DNA of 61,738 nucleotides from Maricaulis sp. (GTDB lineage: Bacteria > Pseudomonadota > Alphaproteobacteria > Caulobacterales > Maricaulaceae): contig NZ_JASBRI010000002.1 of NCBI RefSeq assembly GCF_030149515.1, positions 1 through 61,738 of the forward strand, in the 5' to 3' direction. Below the pieces are notes generated by a model. The model saw only the letters and a list, made by a program, of their open reading frames with translations. It was not told where the DNA came from and searched no databases. Below, in pieces: positions 26,016 through 35,276 of this stretch. Each line of letters starts with the position of its first letter. The first letter of the stretch is position 1. Made by a program: the position numbers and the translations under genes.

Positions 26016-27757
26016 GGCGTATCTGGCGGCAGGCCCAGCATTGCCCTTGTGGCGTCGTCGATCCCGGCCAGCATGCTCTGGGCGGCTTCGTAACCGGCCT
26101 CGACGGTTTCGTCGAAACGCTCCCATTCACGGATGTCGACCGGCGTGTCGGGCAGGATGAGAAGATCGGCGGCTTCACGGCCGATATCGCGATGGTCGGC
26201 CACGCCGACCGTGGCCGCGCGCATCAGCAGCGAGGCGATGGGCGGCGGCGATTTGAAGCCATGCTTGCGCACCCAGCCGAAGAAATTTGGCGGATCGATG
26301 AAATCGTCCGGATTGAGGCCCTGGGCCCGGGTGACGTCGACGCCGACGACGGCGCCGCGATGGAAGGAGCGCATTTCCCGGGCCGGGAAATTGGTGAAGA
26401 CCGCACCGTCGACCAGGATCTGCCCGTGTACGACGACCGGCGGCAAGAGGCCGGGAATCGCGATCGAGGCTCGCAGCGCATCGCGCAGGCGCCCCGAACG
26501 GTGCACGTGCGGCCGGCCGGAGGCGAGATTGGAGGAGAGGCAGAAGAAGGGACGCGCCATTTCGGCGATCTCGACGTCGCCGAAATGCTCCTTGAGCCTC
26601 ATGTCGACCTTTTCGCCCTTGGTCATGGAAATGACGGGCAGGGTCCAGTCGTCCAGCGGATTGCTGTCTACGAAGGCCTTGCGGATCCGCCATTCCAGCT
26701 CGTCATCATCCCAGTCCAGGGCAATTCCGGCTGCGACGATGGCACCCATCGATGCGCCGCCCACGAAATCGAACGGCATGCCGGCCTCGCGCAGGGCCCG
26801 GATCGCGCCGAGATGGGCGTAGGCGCGGGCGCCGCCGCCGGAGACGACGAGTCCGACCGACTTGCCGGCCAGGGTGCGGGCGAGCCGGGCGGTATCGGCG
26901 CGGTGTTCCTTCTGGCGCCAGTGGAAAACGCGTGCTGCGTCCGACGCATCGGCCCAGTCCTGCGGCCGCGAGGCAGCCTCGACCCCGCCCGGATGCAGCA
27001 GCACGACATCGAGCAGTTTCAGCCGCATGGCGGGCGAGGGATCGTCGGGCAGGAGCGGGGAGGAGGGGCGCGCATCGGCCCGAGCGAACAGCCACAAGCG
27101 GTCCGCCCGGCCCATGGCGCGCCGCGCCCAGGCCGGATCGGAGAAGCGGGCGGTCAGGAGCACGATATCGTGCGCCTGTTCCAGCCGGTCGAGCTGTTGT
27201 CCGGACCAGTCGGCACAGCTTTCATCGGCAATGGCGCAACTGCTTCCCATGCCTTCCAGCGCGGCCCTGAGTTCCTTGGCCCGATAGTCCAGATCGATGG
27301 TGGGAGAGGTGGAGATCAGGGCAAAGACGCGCGGTTCCGAACCGGCCGAGCGGCCATGCCCGCGCAGGCGGGCCAGCATCATGCGCGACAATTCGCGCAT
27401 CAGCCCGGCATGTTTCGAGGTCAGCCGTTCGAAACTGGCCTTGGGCAGGCGCACCAGTTCCGAATCGCGCAAGGCATAGACGCTGGCCGAATGAGGCGTT
27501 TCGTCCAGCAGGGACATTTCGCCCACCGGTTCGCCGGCGCGAATATAGCCCAGCAGATCGGGCCGGCCCAGCGCGCCGGCACGGAAGGCTGCCAGGGCGC
27601 CGGATCGCACGAGATAGAAGGCGTCCGCATTGTCGCCTTCGCGAAACAGGAGCTTGCCTGCGGGCAGGCAGAACCATTCGACCTCGTGTTCGACGGCGTC
27701 GAGCACGGATTTCTCGATCCGGTTGAGAAAAGGCAGGAAGGACAGGTTGAGGGGCAT
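26012..27757 (-). CDS. Cyclic-nucleotide-binding patatin-like phospholipase (NTE/RssA type)
   Basis: 581-residue protein combining an N-terminal cyclic-nucleotide-binding-like domain (about residues 10-125, with GEMSLLDETPHSASVYA) and a C-terminal patatin lipase domain. The lipase has the oxyanion loop SGGGARAYAH (306-315), the nucleophile elbow GASMG with Ser336, and the catalytic Asp450 in VDGAVFTNFP. This is the layout of neuropathy target esterase-like lysophospholipases, without transmembrane anchor. Between them is a region (145-290) resembling the Rossmann-like spacer of these proteins. Acts probably on lysophospholipids at the membrane. Confidence 0.88.
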   Translation of the reverse strand: MPLNLSFLPFLNRIEKSVLDAVEHEVEWFCLPAGKLLFREGDNADAFYLVRSGALAAFRAGALGRPDLLGYIRAGEPVGEMSLLDETPHSASVYALRDSELVRLPKASFERLTSKHAGLMRELSRMMLARLRGHGRSAGSEPRVFALISTSPTIDLDYRAKELRAALEGMGSSCAIADESCADWSGQQLDRLEQAHDIVLLTARFSDPAWARRAMGRADRLWLFARADARPSSPLLPDDPSPAMRLKLLDVVLLHPGGVEAASRPQDWADASDAARVFHWRQKEHRADTARLARTLAGKSVGLVVSGGGARAYAHLGAIRALREAGMPFDFVGGASMGAIVAAGIALDWDDDELEWRIRKAFVDSNPLDDWTLPVISMTKGEKVDMRLKEHFGDVEIAEMARPFFCLSSNLASGRPHVHRSGRLRDALRASIAIPGLLPPVVVHGQILVDGAVFTNFPAREMRSFHRGAVVGVDVTRAQGLNPDDFIDPPNFFGWVRKHGFKSPPPIASLLMRAATVGVADHRDIGREAADLLILPDTPVDIREWERFDETVEAGYEAAQSMLAGIDDATRAMLGLPPDTP

Positions 27758-27843
27758 GCCGCTCGCCGAAGGCTGGTATCGGAGGGCACTCTAGGGGCGC
27801 GGCGCAGGTATATGAAGAGGGACGCGCCGTGCGGCGCGTGCGG

Positions 27844-28479
27844 TCAGAAACGGCGGCGCAGGACCAGGTGGCCCACCGGGCGCACCGAGCGCGACTGTGT
27901 CTCTCCGACCGCTTCGGCGCTCATATCGTCGAGATCTTCCAGCAGGCGCATGCGTTCGCCTGTCTCCGGGTCGAACAGGACGAGCTGGTCCTCGCTATTG
28001 TCCTGGAAATAGGCACCGCCTTCCACCGTCAGGCTCCAATTCTCGATGGAGCGGACCGTGACGCCGGCCCCGAAATAACGGGTGAGTGTGTCGATGCGGC
28101 TGCGATCGGTGTCCTCGGTGAGTCCGGCGTGCGGGAAGGCCGCCCAGGCCGGCTGGCCGTCCTGGCGGTTCCACATCGGATAGCGGGCCGGGTCACGCGG
28201 GGTGACGGTACCGGCAGACAGGAAGAAGTCCTGCCCGAAGGGGTAGAAATCGATCTGGCTGGCGATGGCCGATATCTCGCGGTCGTCCGATGCCGATTCT
28301 GTCAGGATGACGGGGGTGGGCGAGGCGGTCTCCGGCGTCAGGCGCCAGCGAATCGTTCCGCCGGCCTCGGCGCCAACCGGAGCGTTCAGCCAGGCTTGCG
28401 AATCGGCCGATGTCTGGGCATGCGAAAGGGGGCTCGACATTGCGATAAACGCAATCGAAACAAGAAGCTGCTTGCGCAT
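27844..28479 (-). CDS. Exported protein, probably outer-membrane beta-strand type
   Basis: 211-residue unrecognised protein with a clear signal peptide (MRKQLLVSIAFIAMSSPLSHA). The mature part has alternating polar/aromatic strands (FYPFGQDFFLSAGTVT, RYFGAGVTVRS, WSLTVEGGAYF) and ends in LVLRRRF: a C-terminal phenylalanine is the usual signal for outer membrane insertion. ATG 28479 has GGGAGG five bases upstream. Function unknown; no gene is coupled to it. Confidence 0.6.
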   Translation of the reverse strand: MRKQLLVSIAFIAMSSPLSHAQTSADSQAWLNAPVGAEAGGTIRWRLTPETASPTPVILTESASDDREISAIASQIDFYPFGQDFFLSAGTVTPRDPARYPMWNRQDGQPAWAAFPHAGLTEDTDRSRIDTLTRYFGAGVTVRSIENWSLTVEGGAYFQDNSEDQLVLFDPETGERMRLLEDLDDMSAEAVGETQSRSVRPVGHLVLRRRF

Positions 28480-28485
28480 CGTCAC

Positions 28486-28806
28486 CTCCCATGAACGATC
28501 CGGAACGCCAGTCTAGCGAATCCGGCTCGCTATCCCCATCAGCCTGTTCGGGAGAGCTGAATCACTGGTTAAGCCGGCGTCCCTGTCATAACTCATCCAT
28601 ACTGCCGGCCGGTTAAAAACCTACGTGAGAAGTGTGTCGGTTCCAAGGCGGTCTGCGCGTTAAACGTGCAGGTTATCGACAGGTTCCATCGCTTCATGCG
28701 TTTTTTTAACGGGCGCCAGGGCGCAAACCGCATGAAGCGGCAATTGCGCAACAGGGGCCGGGCGGGTTAAGCAGCGCCGTTGATTGACCAATTCAGGCCG
28801 CACCCC
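28486..28806. other. 321-bp divergent region before mccB
   Basis: Divergent region between the exported-protein gene and mccB. It holds a palindromic GGTT-aaa-AACC at about 28611-28621, a T-rich tract within a large inverted repeat (28690-28739), and a possible mccB promoter TTGCGC-17-TTAAGC at 28744-28772. No open frame in it is convincing. There is no clear ribosome binding site before mccB. Confidence 0.5.
28690..28739. promoter_or_regulatory. Long inverted repeat upstream of mccB
   Basis: Perfect 11-base arms CGCTTCATGCG (28690-28700) and CGCATGAAGCG (28729-28739), separated by 28 bases that include a T7 run and a GGGCGCC core. It ends five bases before the candidate -35 of mccB. It could bind a regulator of leucine catabolism or form a cruciform/hairpin. 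Confidence 0.45.
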
Positions 28807-30414
28807 ATGACCCAGATCGTTTCCGCCATCAACCCGCAATCCGACGCATTCCGCGAGAATGCTGCGGCCATGGACGCCCTCATTGCCGATCTGCGCGCGA
28901 AGACGGCCGAAGCGGCGCGTGGGGGATCGGAACGTTCGCGCGATCGTCATGTCTCTCGCGGCAAACTCCTGCCGCGCGACCGGGTGGAGCGCCTGCTCGA
29001 TCCGGGTTCGCCATTCCTGGAGATCGGCGCGCTGGCGGCCAACGGCATGTATGAGGGCAATGTGCACGGCGCCGGCATGATCGCCGGTATCGGGCGTGTG
29101 TCGGGCCGCGAAGTGATGGTCGTGTGCAACGATCCCACGATCAAGGGCGGCGCCTACTATCCGATGACGGTGAAGAAACATCTGCGCGCCCAGGAAATCG
29201 CGATGCAGAACCGCCTGCCCTGCGTCTATCTGGTCGATAGCGGCGGGGCCAACCTGCCGCACCAGGCCGAGGTCTTTCCCGACCGCGATCATTTCGGCCG
29301 CATCTTCTTCAACCAGGCGAACATGTCCGCCGAGGGCATTCCCCAGATCGCCGTCGTGATGGGCTCGTGCACGGCGGGCGGCGCCTATGTACCGGCCATG
29401 TCCGACGAGACGGTGATCGTGCGCAAGCAGGGCACGATCTTCCTGGGCGGGCCGCCCCTGGTGAAGGCCGCGACGGGCGAGGAGATTTCCGCCGAGGATC
29501 TGGGCGGTGCCGATGTCCACGCCCGGGTCTCCGGTGTGGCCGACCATTACGCCGCCAATGACGAGCATGCCCTGCACACGGCGCGCCGCATCGTCGGCAC
29601 GCTGAATTCGGGCAAGCAGATCGGTCTGGACGTGCGCGAACCGCGTGAGCCGAAATACGACCCGGACGAACTCGGCGGCATCATCCCCACCGATACGCGC
29701 GCGCCCTATGACGTGCGCGAGGTGATCGCCCGCATCGTGGACGGGTCGGAATTCGACGAGTTCAAGAAGCTCTACGGCGAGACACTGGTGACCGGTTTCG
29801 CCCGGCTCTACGGCATGCCGGTCGGCATTATCGCGAATAACGGCATCCTGTTTTCCGAAAGTGCCCAGAAGGGCGCCCACTTCATCGAGCTGTGCGCCCA
29901 GCGCGGCATCCCGCTGGTCTTCCTGCAGAACATCACCGGATTCATGGTGGGCTCGAAATACGAGGCCGGCGGTATCGCCAAGGACGGCGCCAAACTGGTC
30001 ACGGCGGTGTCGACCTTCAAGGGCCCGAAATTCACCGTCATCATCGGCGGTTCCTACGGAGCGGGCAATTACGGCATGTGCGGGCGCGCCTATTCCCCGC
30101 GTTTCCTCTTCATGTGGCCCAATGCGCGCATCTCGGTGATGGGCGGCGAACAGGCGGCATCGGTGCTGGCCACGGTCAAGCGCGACGCCATGGAAGCGCG
30201 TGGCGAGGACTGGCCGGCCGAGGAAGAGGCGGCCTTCAAACAGCCCATCCGCGAGGGCTATGAGAAGGAAGGCCACCCCTATTTCTCCACCGCCCGGATG
30301 TGGGATGACGGAATTATCGCACCGGCCGACACGCGCCGTGTGCTGGGCCTGTCCCTGTCAGCGGCGCTGAACGCCCCGATCGAGAAGACGCGGTTCGGCG
30401 TGTTCCGGATGTAG
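28807..30414 (+). CDS. mccB: Methylcrotonyl-CoA carboxylase beta subunit
   Basis: 535-residue carboxyltransferase that forms 3-methylglutaconyl-CoA from 3-methylcrotonyl-CoA, the usual MccB length. Hallmarks are [17 protein letters not shown], the crotonase-fold oxyanion segment [16 protein letters not shown], which marks MccB as opposed to PccB (where it is [10 protein letters not shown]), [16 protein letters not shown], and [19 protein letters not shown]. It works with mccA (33175-35175), from which it is separated by two membrane proteins, liuC and DUF817. ATG 28807 has no obvious ribosome binding site. Confidence 0.95.
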   Translation: MTQIVSAINPQSDAFRENAAAMDALIADLRAKTAEAARGGSERSRDRHVSRGKLLPRDRVERLLDPGSPFLEIGALAANGMYEGNVHGAGMIAGIGRVSGREVMVVCNDPTIKGGAYYPMTVKKHLRAQEIAMQNRLPCVYLVDSGGANLPHQAEVFPDRDHFGRIFFNQANMSAEGIPQIAVVMGSCTAGGAYVPAMSDETVIVRKQGTIFLGGPPLVKAATGEEISAEDLGGADVHARVSGVADHYAANDEHALHTARRIVGTLNSGKQIGLDVREPREPKYDPDELGGIIPTDTRAPYDVREVIARIVDGSEFDEFKKLYGETLVTGFARLYGMPVGIIANNGILFSESAQKGAHFIELCAQRGIPLVFLQNITGFMVGSKYEAGGIAKDGAKLVTAVSTFKGPKFTVIIGGSYGAGNYGMCGRAYSPRFLFMWPNARISVMGGEQAASVLATVKRDAMEARGEDWPAEEEAAFKQPIREGYEKEGHPYFSTARMWDDGIIAPADTRRVLGLSLSAALNAPIEKTRFGVFRM

Positions 30415-30473
30415 CGGGCTTAATATTTCCAAAAACTCAAAGCGTTGCGCGAGAACACCGTTCGATAAATCGC

Positions 30474-30501
30474 GTGACAAAGTGTTAAAGTTTGTTAATA
30501 T
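30474..30501 (+). promoter_or_regulatory. Candidate sigma-70 promoter
   Basis: GTGACA (-35), 16-base spacer, TAATAT (-10), in an AT-rich 60-base stretch after mccB. It would start transcripts near 30508, 40 bases before the small membrane protein gene at 30549. Confidence 0.5.
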
Positions 30502-30548
30502 CCGCCGTGTGAACCCGGATGTTTGCGGGTGAGGGGGCGTTTGTATCC

Positions 30549-30860
30549 ATGCTTGAACAGGTGTTGAGTTTCGCCCGGGAGGGCTTTGCCGAAGTCAACG
30601 CCGTGCTCGGACTTCTGGTGGCCGTCGTGGCCGCGTTGACGATGACGGCCTGGGCGCGCCTGCCCCTGATCGCGGGGGGCGCCGTGCTGGCGCATGTGGT
30701 GCTGGAAACGCTGGCGCCGGTCATTGCCGAATCCGGCGGCTTTCACCTTCCCCCGCTCCTGGAACCTCATTTCTGGCGCTATGTCGGGGTGTTGTTCGTG
30801 GGTTATCTGATCGTGGTCGGAATTCTTTTCGCGATCAAACGGGTTGTGGTAAAAAGTTAA
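30549..30860 (+). CDS. Small membrane protein, first of a tandem paralogous pair
   Basis: 103-residue protein with about three hydrophobic helices and no recognised family. It shares a pattern with its neighbour (30981-31373): AHVVLETLAPVI, then a short loop with GG, then RYVGVLFVGYLIVVGILFAIKRVV. I start it at ATG 30549 (Met-Leu-Glu-Gln); ATG 30519 in frame would add ten residues. A TAATAT promoter precedes it. It sits inside the leucine degradation gene group but nothing links it to the pathway. Confidence 0.6.
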   Translation: MLEQVLSFAREGFAEVNAVLGLLVAVVAALTMTAWARLPLIAGGAVLAHVVLETLAPVIAESGGFHLPPLLEPHFWRYVGVLFVGYLIVVGILFAIKRVVVKS

Positions 30861-30980
30861 CGAAATTCGCCTGACAGGAGAACCTGCTTTCCAAGGGCGG
30901 CATTTCGACAGATCGTTAACGATACGGCTCCGTCTTGGGGTAAGCTGGGGCCGAGTTCAGTGGCGGAAGGGGACCGCGCA

Positions 30981-31373
30981 ATGGAATTTCTCGATCAAAT
31001 CATGGGTTATCTTCAGCCCGTTATTGACTTTTTCATGCCGGGGCTGCTGGCGCACGCCGGAGACGGCGCTGTGGTGGACTGGATGCCGCTGGGTATCCAG
31101 CTGGGCGTGATTGCCCTGGTGCTGGCCCTTCTGATGCGTGAATTCGGTGCCATTCTGATTTTCACCGTGGTGGGTGTGATCATCCACGTCATCGTCGATA
31201 CCGTCATGCCGATGGTGCGCGGCGGCGGTGCGGACGGTTTCGATTTCAACGCCTTCATCCAGCAATTCACGCAGACGGACTACCTGCTTTATCTCGGCGC
31301 GATGGCGATCGGCTATCTGATCGCGATCACCGTGCTGTCGATCCTGAAGGGTCTGGTCTTCCGCGGCGACTGA
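30981..31373 (+). CDS. Small membrane protein, second of a tandem paralogous pair
   Basis: 130-residue protein with three to four hydrophobic helices. IHVIVDTVMPMVRGGG and LLYLGAMAIGYLIAITVLSILKGLV align with the same places in the protein just upstream, implying an old tandem duplication. The N-terminus adds an amphipathic segment (MEFLDQIMGYLQPVIDFF). ATG 30981 follows GGAAGGGG. A strong terminator ends the unit at 31401-31429. Function unknown. Confidence 0.62.
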   Translation: MEFLDQIMGYLQPVIDFFMPGLLAHAGDGAVVDWMPLGIQLGVIALVLALLMREFGAILIFTVVGVIIHVIVDTVMPMVRGGGADGFDFNAFIQQFTQTDYLLYLGAMAIGYLIAITVLSILKGLVFRGD

Positions 31374-31400
31374 TCCGCTGAAATTCGGGCAAGGATGAGA

Positions 31401-31429
31401 GGCCGCCGGCTTTGCCGGCGGCCCTTTTT
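31401..31429 (+). terminator. Rho-independent terminator
   Basis: Perfect 10-bp stem GGCCGCCGGC / GCCGGCGGCC with TTT loop, followed by CTTTTTC. It closes the transcription unit of the two small membrane proteins, so liuC must start from its own promoter. Confidence 0.85.
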
Positions 31430-31500
31430 CATTGTTGATGGCGTGTTGTGGCGGTAAGCCAGAGACAGAATGAACCCCGCAGAGAATAACGGAGATTCCC

Positions 31501-32295
31501 ATGTCCGACGCGCCCGTCCTGCTCGATGTCAGCCCGGCCGGTGTGGCGGTGATCACACTCAACCGCCCCGACAAGCACAATGCCTTCAATGCCGAGGTGA
31601 TCGCGTCCCTGTCGGATATGTTCGAGACGTTGCGTGCCAATGAGGACGGTGTGCGTATCGTTTTCCTGCGGGGGGCCGGCAAGAGCTTTTCGGCGGGCGC
31701 CGATCTCGACTGGATGAAGGCCGCAGCCCACTATACCGAACTCGACAATGAAGAGGACGCCATGGCGCTGGCGACCATGCTGCGCCGCCTCTACGAACTG
31801 CCTCAGCTCACCGTGGCGCTGGTTCACGGCGCGGCGATGGGCGGCGGCGCCGGCCTGCTGGCGGCCTGCGATGTCGGTGTGGTGATGAAGGACGCCAGCA
31901 TCCGCTTCTCCGAGGTGCGCCTGGGCCTCACTCCGGCAACGATTTCGCCGTTCGTGGTTCGTGCCATCGGCCCGAAATGGGCGCGTGCCCTGTTCGCCTC
32001 CGGCGAGGGTTTCGACGGGTCCTTCGCCGAAAAGATCGGTCTTGCACAATACGCGGTGGAGAACATGGAGGAGATGACCCAGATGGAGGAGCATCTGGCC
32101 AAGCTCGCCTTTTCCGCCGCACCGGGGGCCGTTCACGATGCCAAACAGCTGGTCGAGGACGTGTTCGGCCGGGAGATCGATCACGGCCTGGCCGTCCACA
32201 CTGCCAAAGCCATTGCCCGGCGCCGGTCGTCGGAAGAAGGCCAGGAAGGCCTGGCTGCCTTTCTCGAGCGGCGCATGCCGAACTGGGCGGAATAG
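31501..32295 (+). CDS. liuC: Methylglutaconyl-CoA hydratase (enoyl-CoA hydratase family)
   Basis: 264-residue crotonase-fold enzyme expected to hydrate 3-methylglutaconyl-CoA to HMG-CoA in leucine degradation. The oxyanion segment is KSFSAGADLDWMK, where ADLxWM is typical of methylglutaconyl-CoA hydratases (LiuC/AUH), and the second is GAAMGGGAGLLAACD. RFSEVRLGLTPATISPFV also fits that subgroup. Placement between mccB and mccA supports the role. ATG follows GGAG six bases away. Its TAG is followed, in the same frame and with no further stop, by the DUF817 gene. Confidence 0.85.
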   Translation: MSDAPVLLDVSPAGVAVITLNRPDKHNAFNAEVIASLSDMFETLRANEDGVRIVFLRGAGKSFSAGADLDWMKAAAHYTELDNEEDAMALATMLRRLYELPQLTVALVHGAAMGGGAGLLAACDVGVVMKDASIRFSEVRLGLTPATISPFVVRAIGPKWARALFASGEGFDGSFAEKIGLAQYAVENMEEMTQMEEHLAKLAFSAAPGAVHDAKQLVEDVFGREIDHGLAVHTAKAIARRRSSEEGQEGLAAFLERRMPNWAE

Positions 32296-32307
32296 GCGGG
32301 CCCTGCG

Positions 32308-33168
32308 CTGACCGGTCTGTCCAATCCCCGCAATTGGCTCCATGTCCGGCGCGAGGCGCTCAGGGCCTGGTTCGTACGCGGGCCCTGGACGCTGGGCGCC
32401 TTTGAATTCCTCGCCTTCGGCATCAAACAGGCCTGGGCGTGCCTGTTTGGCGGGCTCATGCTGGCGCTGCTTCTGGGCACATTCCTCTGGTATCCGGGGG
32501 GTGCCGTCCTGGCGCGCTATGATTTTCTCACGCTGGCGGCCCTGGCGATCCAGATCGCGCTGGTTGCGACACGGCTTGAGACCTGGGAGGAGGCGAAGGT
32601 GATCGCAGTCTTCCACGTTGTGGGCACGGCGATGGAAGTGTTCAAGACCTATGCAGGCAGCTGGGTCTATCCCGAGGACAGCCTGCTGCGGATTGCCGGC
32701 GTGCCGCTCTTTTCCGGCTTCATGTATGCCGCGGTCGGATCCTATCTGGCCCGGGTCTGGCGGATCTTCGAATTCCGCTTCGACCGCTTTCCGCCTCTAT
32801 GGGTGCAATATCTTTTGGGAACAGCGGCTTATGTAAATTTCTTTCTGCATCATTTCTGGTTCGATTTCCGCCATGCCCTGTTCGCTGCGACCGTTCTCAT
32901 CTATGGCCGCTGCGTGGTCTGGTTCCGGCCCGACCGGGCGCACCGGCCCATGCCGCTGGTGATCGGTTTCGTACTGGTCGCATTGTTCATCTGGTTCGCA
33001 GAGAATATCGGCACATTCGCCCGCGCCTGGTCCTATCCGGGTCAGGAGCTGGCCTGGCACATGGTCTCGCTGTCCAAGCTGGGGTCCTGGTACCTCCTGA
33101 TGATCATCAGTTTCGTCCTGGTGGCCGCTGTGCAATACCGTCACAAAGATCCACAGAGCGAGTCCTAG
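32308..33168 (+). CDS. DUF817 family membrane protein with no canonical start codon
   Basis: Integral membrane protein of unknown function, up to 286 residues. Family hallmarks are FEFLAFGIKQAWACLFGGLM, VPLFSGFMYAAVGSYLAR, YVNFFLHHFWFD and WFAENIGTFARAW. The conserved family sequence begins well before the first ATG (32458), so translation must start earlier; yet between the liuC TAG (32293-32295) and that ATG there is no in-frame ATG, GTG or TTG. CTG at 32308 is the likeliest start; readthrough of the liuC TAG is an alternative. It precedes mccA by six bases. Confidence 0.75.
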   Translation: MTGLSNPRNWLHVRREALRAWFVRGPWTLGAFEFLAFGIKQAWACLFGGLMLALLLGTFLWYPGGAVLARYDFLTLAALAIQIALVATRLETWEEAKVIAVFHVVGTAMEVFKTYAGSWVYPEDSLLRIAGVPLFSGFMYAAVGSYLARVWRIFEFRFDRFPPLWVQYLLGTAAYVNFFLHHFWFDFRHALFAATVLIYGRCVVWFRPDRAHRPMPLVIGFVLVALFIWFAENIGTFARAWSYPGQELAWHMVSLSKLGSWYLLMIISFVLVAAVQYRHKDPQSES

Positions 33169-33174
33169 ACCTCC

Positions 33175-35175
33175 ATGATCAAGACGCTCCTCATCGCCAA
33201 TCGCGGCGAGATTGCCCGCCGCATCATGAAAACCGCCCATCGCATGGGTATTCGCTGTGTCGCCGTCTATTCCGAGGCCGACGCCGATGCGCCGCATGTG
33301 CGCGAAGCCGATGAGGCCGTACTGCTCGGTCCGCCGCCGGCGTCGGAGAGCTATTTGCTGGCGGACAAGATCATTGCGGCCGCGAAACAGACCGGCGCCG
33401 ATGCCATCCATCCCGGCTATGGCTTCCTGTCCGAGAATGCCGACTTCGCCGAGGCCTGTGCGAAAAACGAAATCGTATTCGTCGGCCCGCCGCCCGGCGC
33501 GATCCGGGCGATGGGGCTGAAGGATCAGGCCAAGGCGCTGATGGAAGAGGCCGGCGTGCCGGTCACGCCGGGCTATCACGGTGAGAACCAGGATCCCGAA
33601 CTGCTGGCCGATGCCGCGGAAACCATCGGCTTTCCGGTGCTGATCAAGGCCGTCGCCGGCGGGGGCGGCAAGGGCATGCGCAAGGTCGAGAGGGCAGCCG
33701 ATTTCGCCGCCGCGCTGGACAGCTGCAAGCGCGAGGCGGCCAAGAGTTTCGGCGACGACCGGGTGCTGATCGAAAAATTCATCACCAATCCGCGTCATAT
33801 CGAGGTCCAGATCTTCGGCGACAACCGTGGCCGGGTCGTGCACATGTATGAGCGCGACTGCTCGCTCCAGCGGCGGCATCAGAAGGTGATCGAGGAAGCC
33901 CCGGCGCCGGGCATGACACCGGCAGTCCGCCAGGCCATGTGTTCGGCCGCAATCAACGCCGCCAAGGCCGTGAACTACGTCGGTGCGGGCACGGTGGAAT
34001 TCATTGTTGACGGGTCCGGTCCCCTGCGTGAGGACGGGTTTTTCTTCATGGAGATGAATACCCGTCTCCAGGTCGAACATCCGGTCACCGAGATGATCAC
34101 CGGGCTCGATCTTGTCGAGCTCCAGCTCAAGGTGGCCGCCGGAGGATCGGTGCCGGAACAGGATACGATCCGCGCCCATGGCCACGCCTTGGAAGCCCGG
34201 CTCTATGCGGAAGATCCGGCCGGCGGTTTCCTGCCTTCGACGGGACCGCTCGATCGGCTCGACCTGCCGCGCACCGGGGGGGGCAAGCGCGTCGATACGG
34301 GTGTGGAGGAAGGGGGCGAGGTCTCGCTTTTCTACGATCCGATGATCGCCAAGCTGATCGCCCATGCCCCGACCCGGCGCGAGGCGGCGCATGACCTGGC
34401 GGCCATGATCGACGATCTGGTTGTCTGGCCGGTGAAGACCAATGCGGGTTTCCTGCGCCGTGCGGCCCTGCATCCGGATTTTCTGGAGGCCAAACTCTCC
34501 ACCGGTTTCATCGAAACCCATATCGACACGCTGATCCCCCCGGCCGTCCGCCCGGCGGATGCGGCGTTCGCCACACTGGCCGCGCTGGATCTGCGGCCCC
34601 TGCTCGGTGCGGCTCTCGACCCGTTCGACGCGGCCGATGGCTGGCGCCTGAACGGCGATCCGCACCTGTCCTGCCGATTCGAAGTGGGTGACGAGCCCGT
34701 CGAGGCCGTGCTGTCGGTCCGGGGCGGGGAAGTGACTGTCCGGGCGGCTGGCCAGGAGAGCGTGCTGACGGATCTCGATGTCGAGGAGACGGATCTGGGT
34801 TTCCGCTTCCTCGCGCGGGTCGACGGCAAGCGCTGGCTCGCGGTCTGCGAGCGTGTCGATGCGGGCATGCTGGTCGCCTGTCACGGCCGGATGACCGCGT
34901 TCGCCGATCCGCACCCTGATGCGCTCGCGGATGCGGCCGAGGCGGGCGGCGTGGTCAAGGCTCCTATGCCCGGCAAGGTTCTGGCTGTGCATGTGAAGCC
35001 GGGCGACACCGTCGCGAAGGGGCAGGCGCTGGTCGTGCTCGAGGCGATGAAGATGGAACACGCCCTTGGCGCTCCGCGCGACGGCGTGATCGCCGAGGTC
35101 ACCGTGAAGGCCGATGGTCAGGTGGCCGAGGGCGATGTGCTGGTGAGCCTGGCCGAGGAGGAGGCTGCGGCCTAG
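33175..35175 (+). CDS. mccA: Methylcrotonyl-CoA carboxylase alpha subunit (biotin-containing)
   Basis: 666-residue biotin carboxylase/carrier subunit. It opens with KTLLIANRGEIARRIMKTAHRMG, here recognisable from ANRGEIARRIM, has the ATP-grasp loop GGGGKGMRKV near residues 161-170, and EMNTRLQVEHPVTEMI. The middle linker differs from pccA, as expected for the MCC architecture. The C-terminal biotinyl domain has EAMKMEH with the biotin lysine at residue 626. It lies six bases after the DUF817 gene and has no visible ribosome binding site, suggesting coupled translation. Pairs with mccB. Confidence 0.94.
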   Translation: MIKTLLIANRGEIARRIMKTAHRMGIRCVAVYSEADADAPHVREADEAVLLGPPPASESYLLADKIIAAAKQTGADAIHPGYGFLSENADFAEACAKNEIVFVGPPPGAIRAMGLKDQAKALMEEAGVPVTPGYHGENQDPELLADAAETIGFPVLIKAVAGGGGKGMRKVERAADFAAALDSCKREAAKSFGDDRVLIEKFITNPRHIEVQIFGDNRGRVVHMYERDCSLQRRHQKVIEEAPAPGMTPAVRQAMCSAAINAAKAVNYVGAGTVEFIVDGSGPLREDGFFFMEMNTRLQVEHPVTEMITGLDLVELQLKVAAGGSVPEQDTIRAHGHALEARLYAEDPAGGFLPSTGPLDRLDLPRTGGGKRVDTGVEEGGEVSLFYDPMIAKLIAHAPTRREAAHDLAAMIDDLVVWPVKTNAGFLRRAALHPDFLEAKLSTGFIETHIDTLIPPAVRPADAAFATLAALDLRPLLGAALDPFDAADGWRLNGDPHLSCRFEVGDEPVEAVLSVRGGEVTVRAAGQESVLTDLDVEETDLGFRFLARVDGKRWLAVCERVDAGMLVACHGRMTAFADPHPDALADAAEAGGVVKAPMPGKVLAVHVKPGDTVAKGQALVVLEAMKMEHALGAPRDGVIAEVTVKADGQVAEGDVLVSLAEEEAAA

Positions 35176-35276
35176 CCGAGCCGCCTTTCGCGCGCCGCTC
35201 GGCAAACCATACGCCCGTCACGCGAAACTGGCATTTTCCTTGCTCCTCCCGGGGGGAAACCAAGGGAGCCGGTTCA

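Noticed and set aside
25745..28012. 755-codon rightward frame opposite the patatin gene
   Set aside because: Shadow of the patatin-like gene, whose catalytic motifs are intact on the other strand.
32797..35205. 802-codon open frame opposite mccA
   Set aside because: Same reason: antisense to a complete methylcrotonyl-CoA carboxylase alpha gene, with no recognisable domains.
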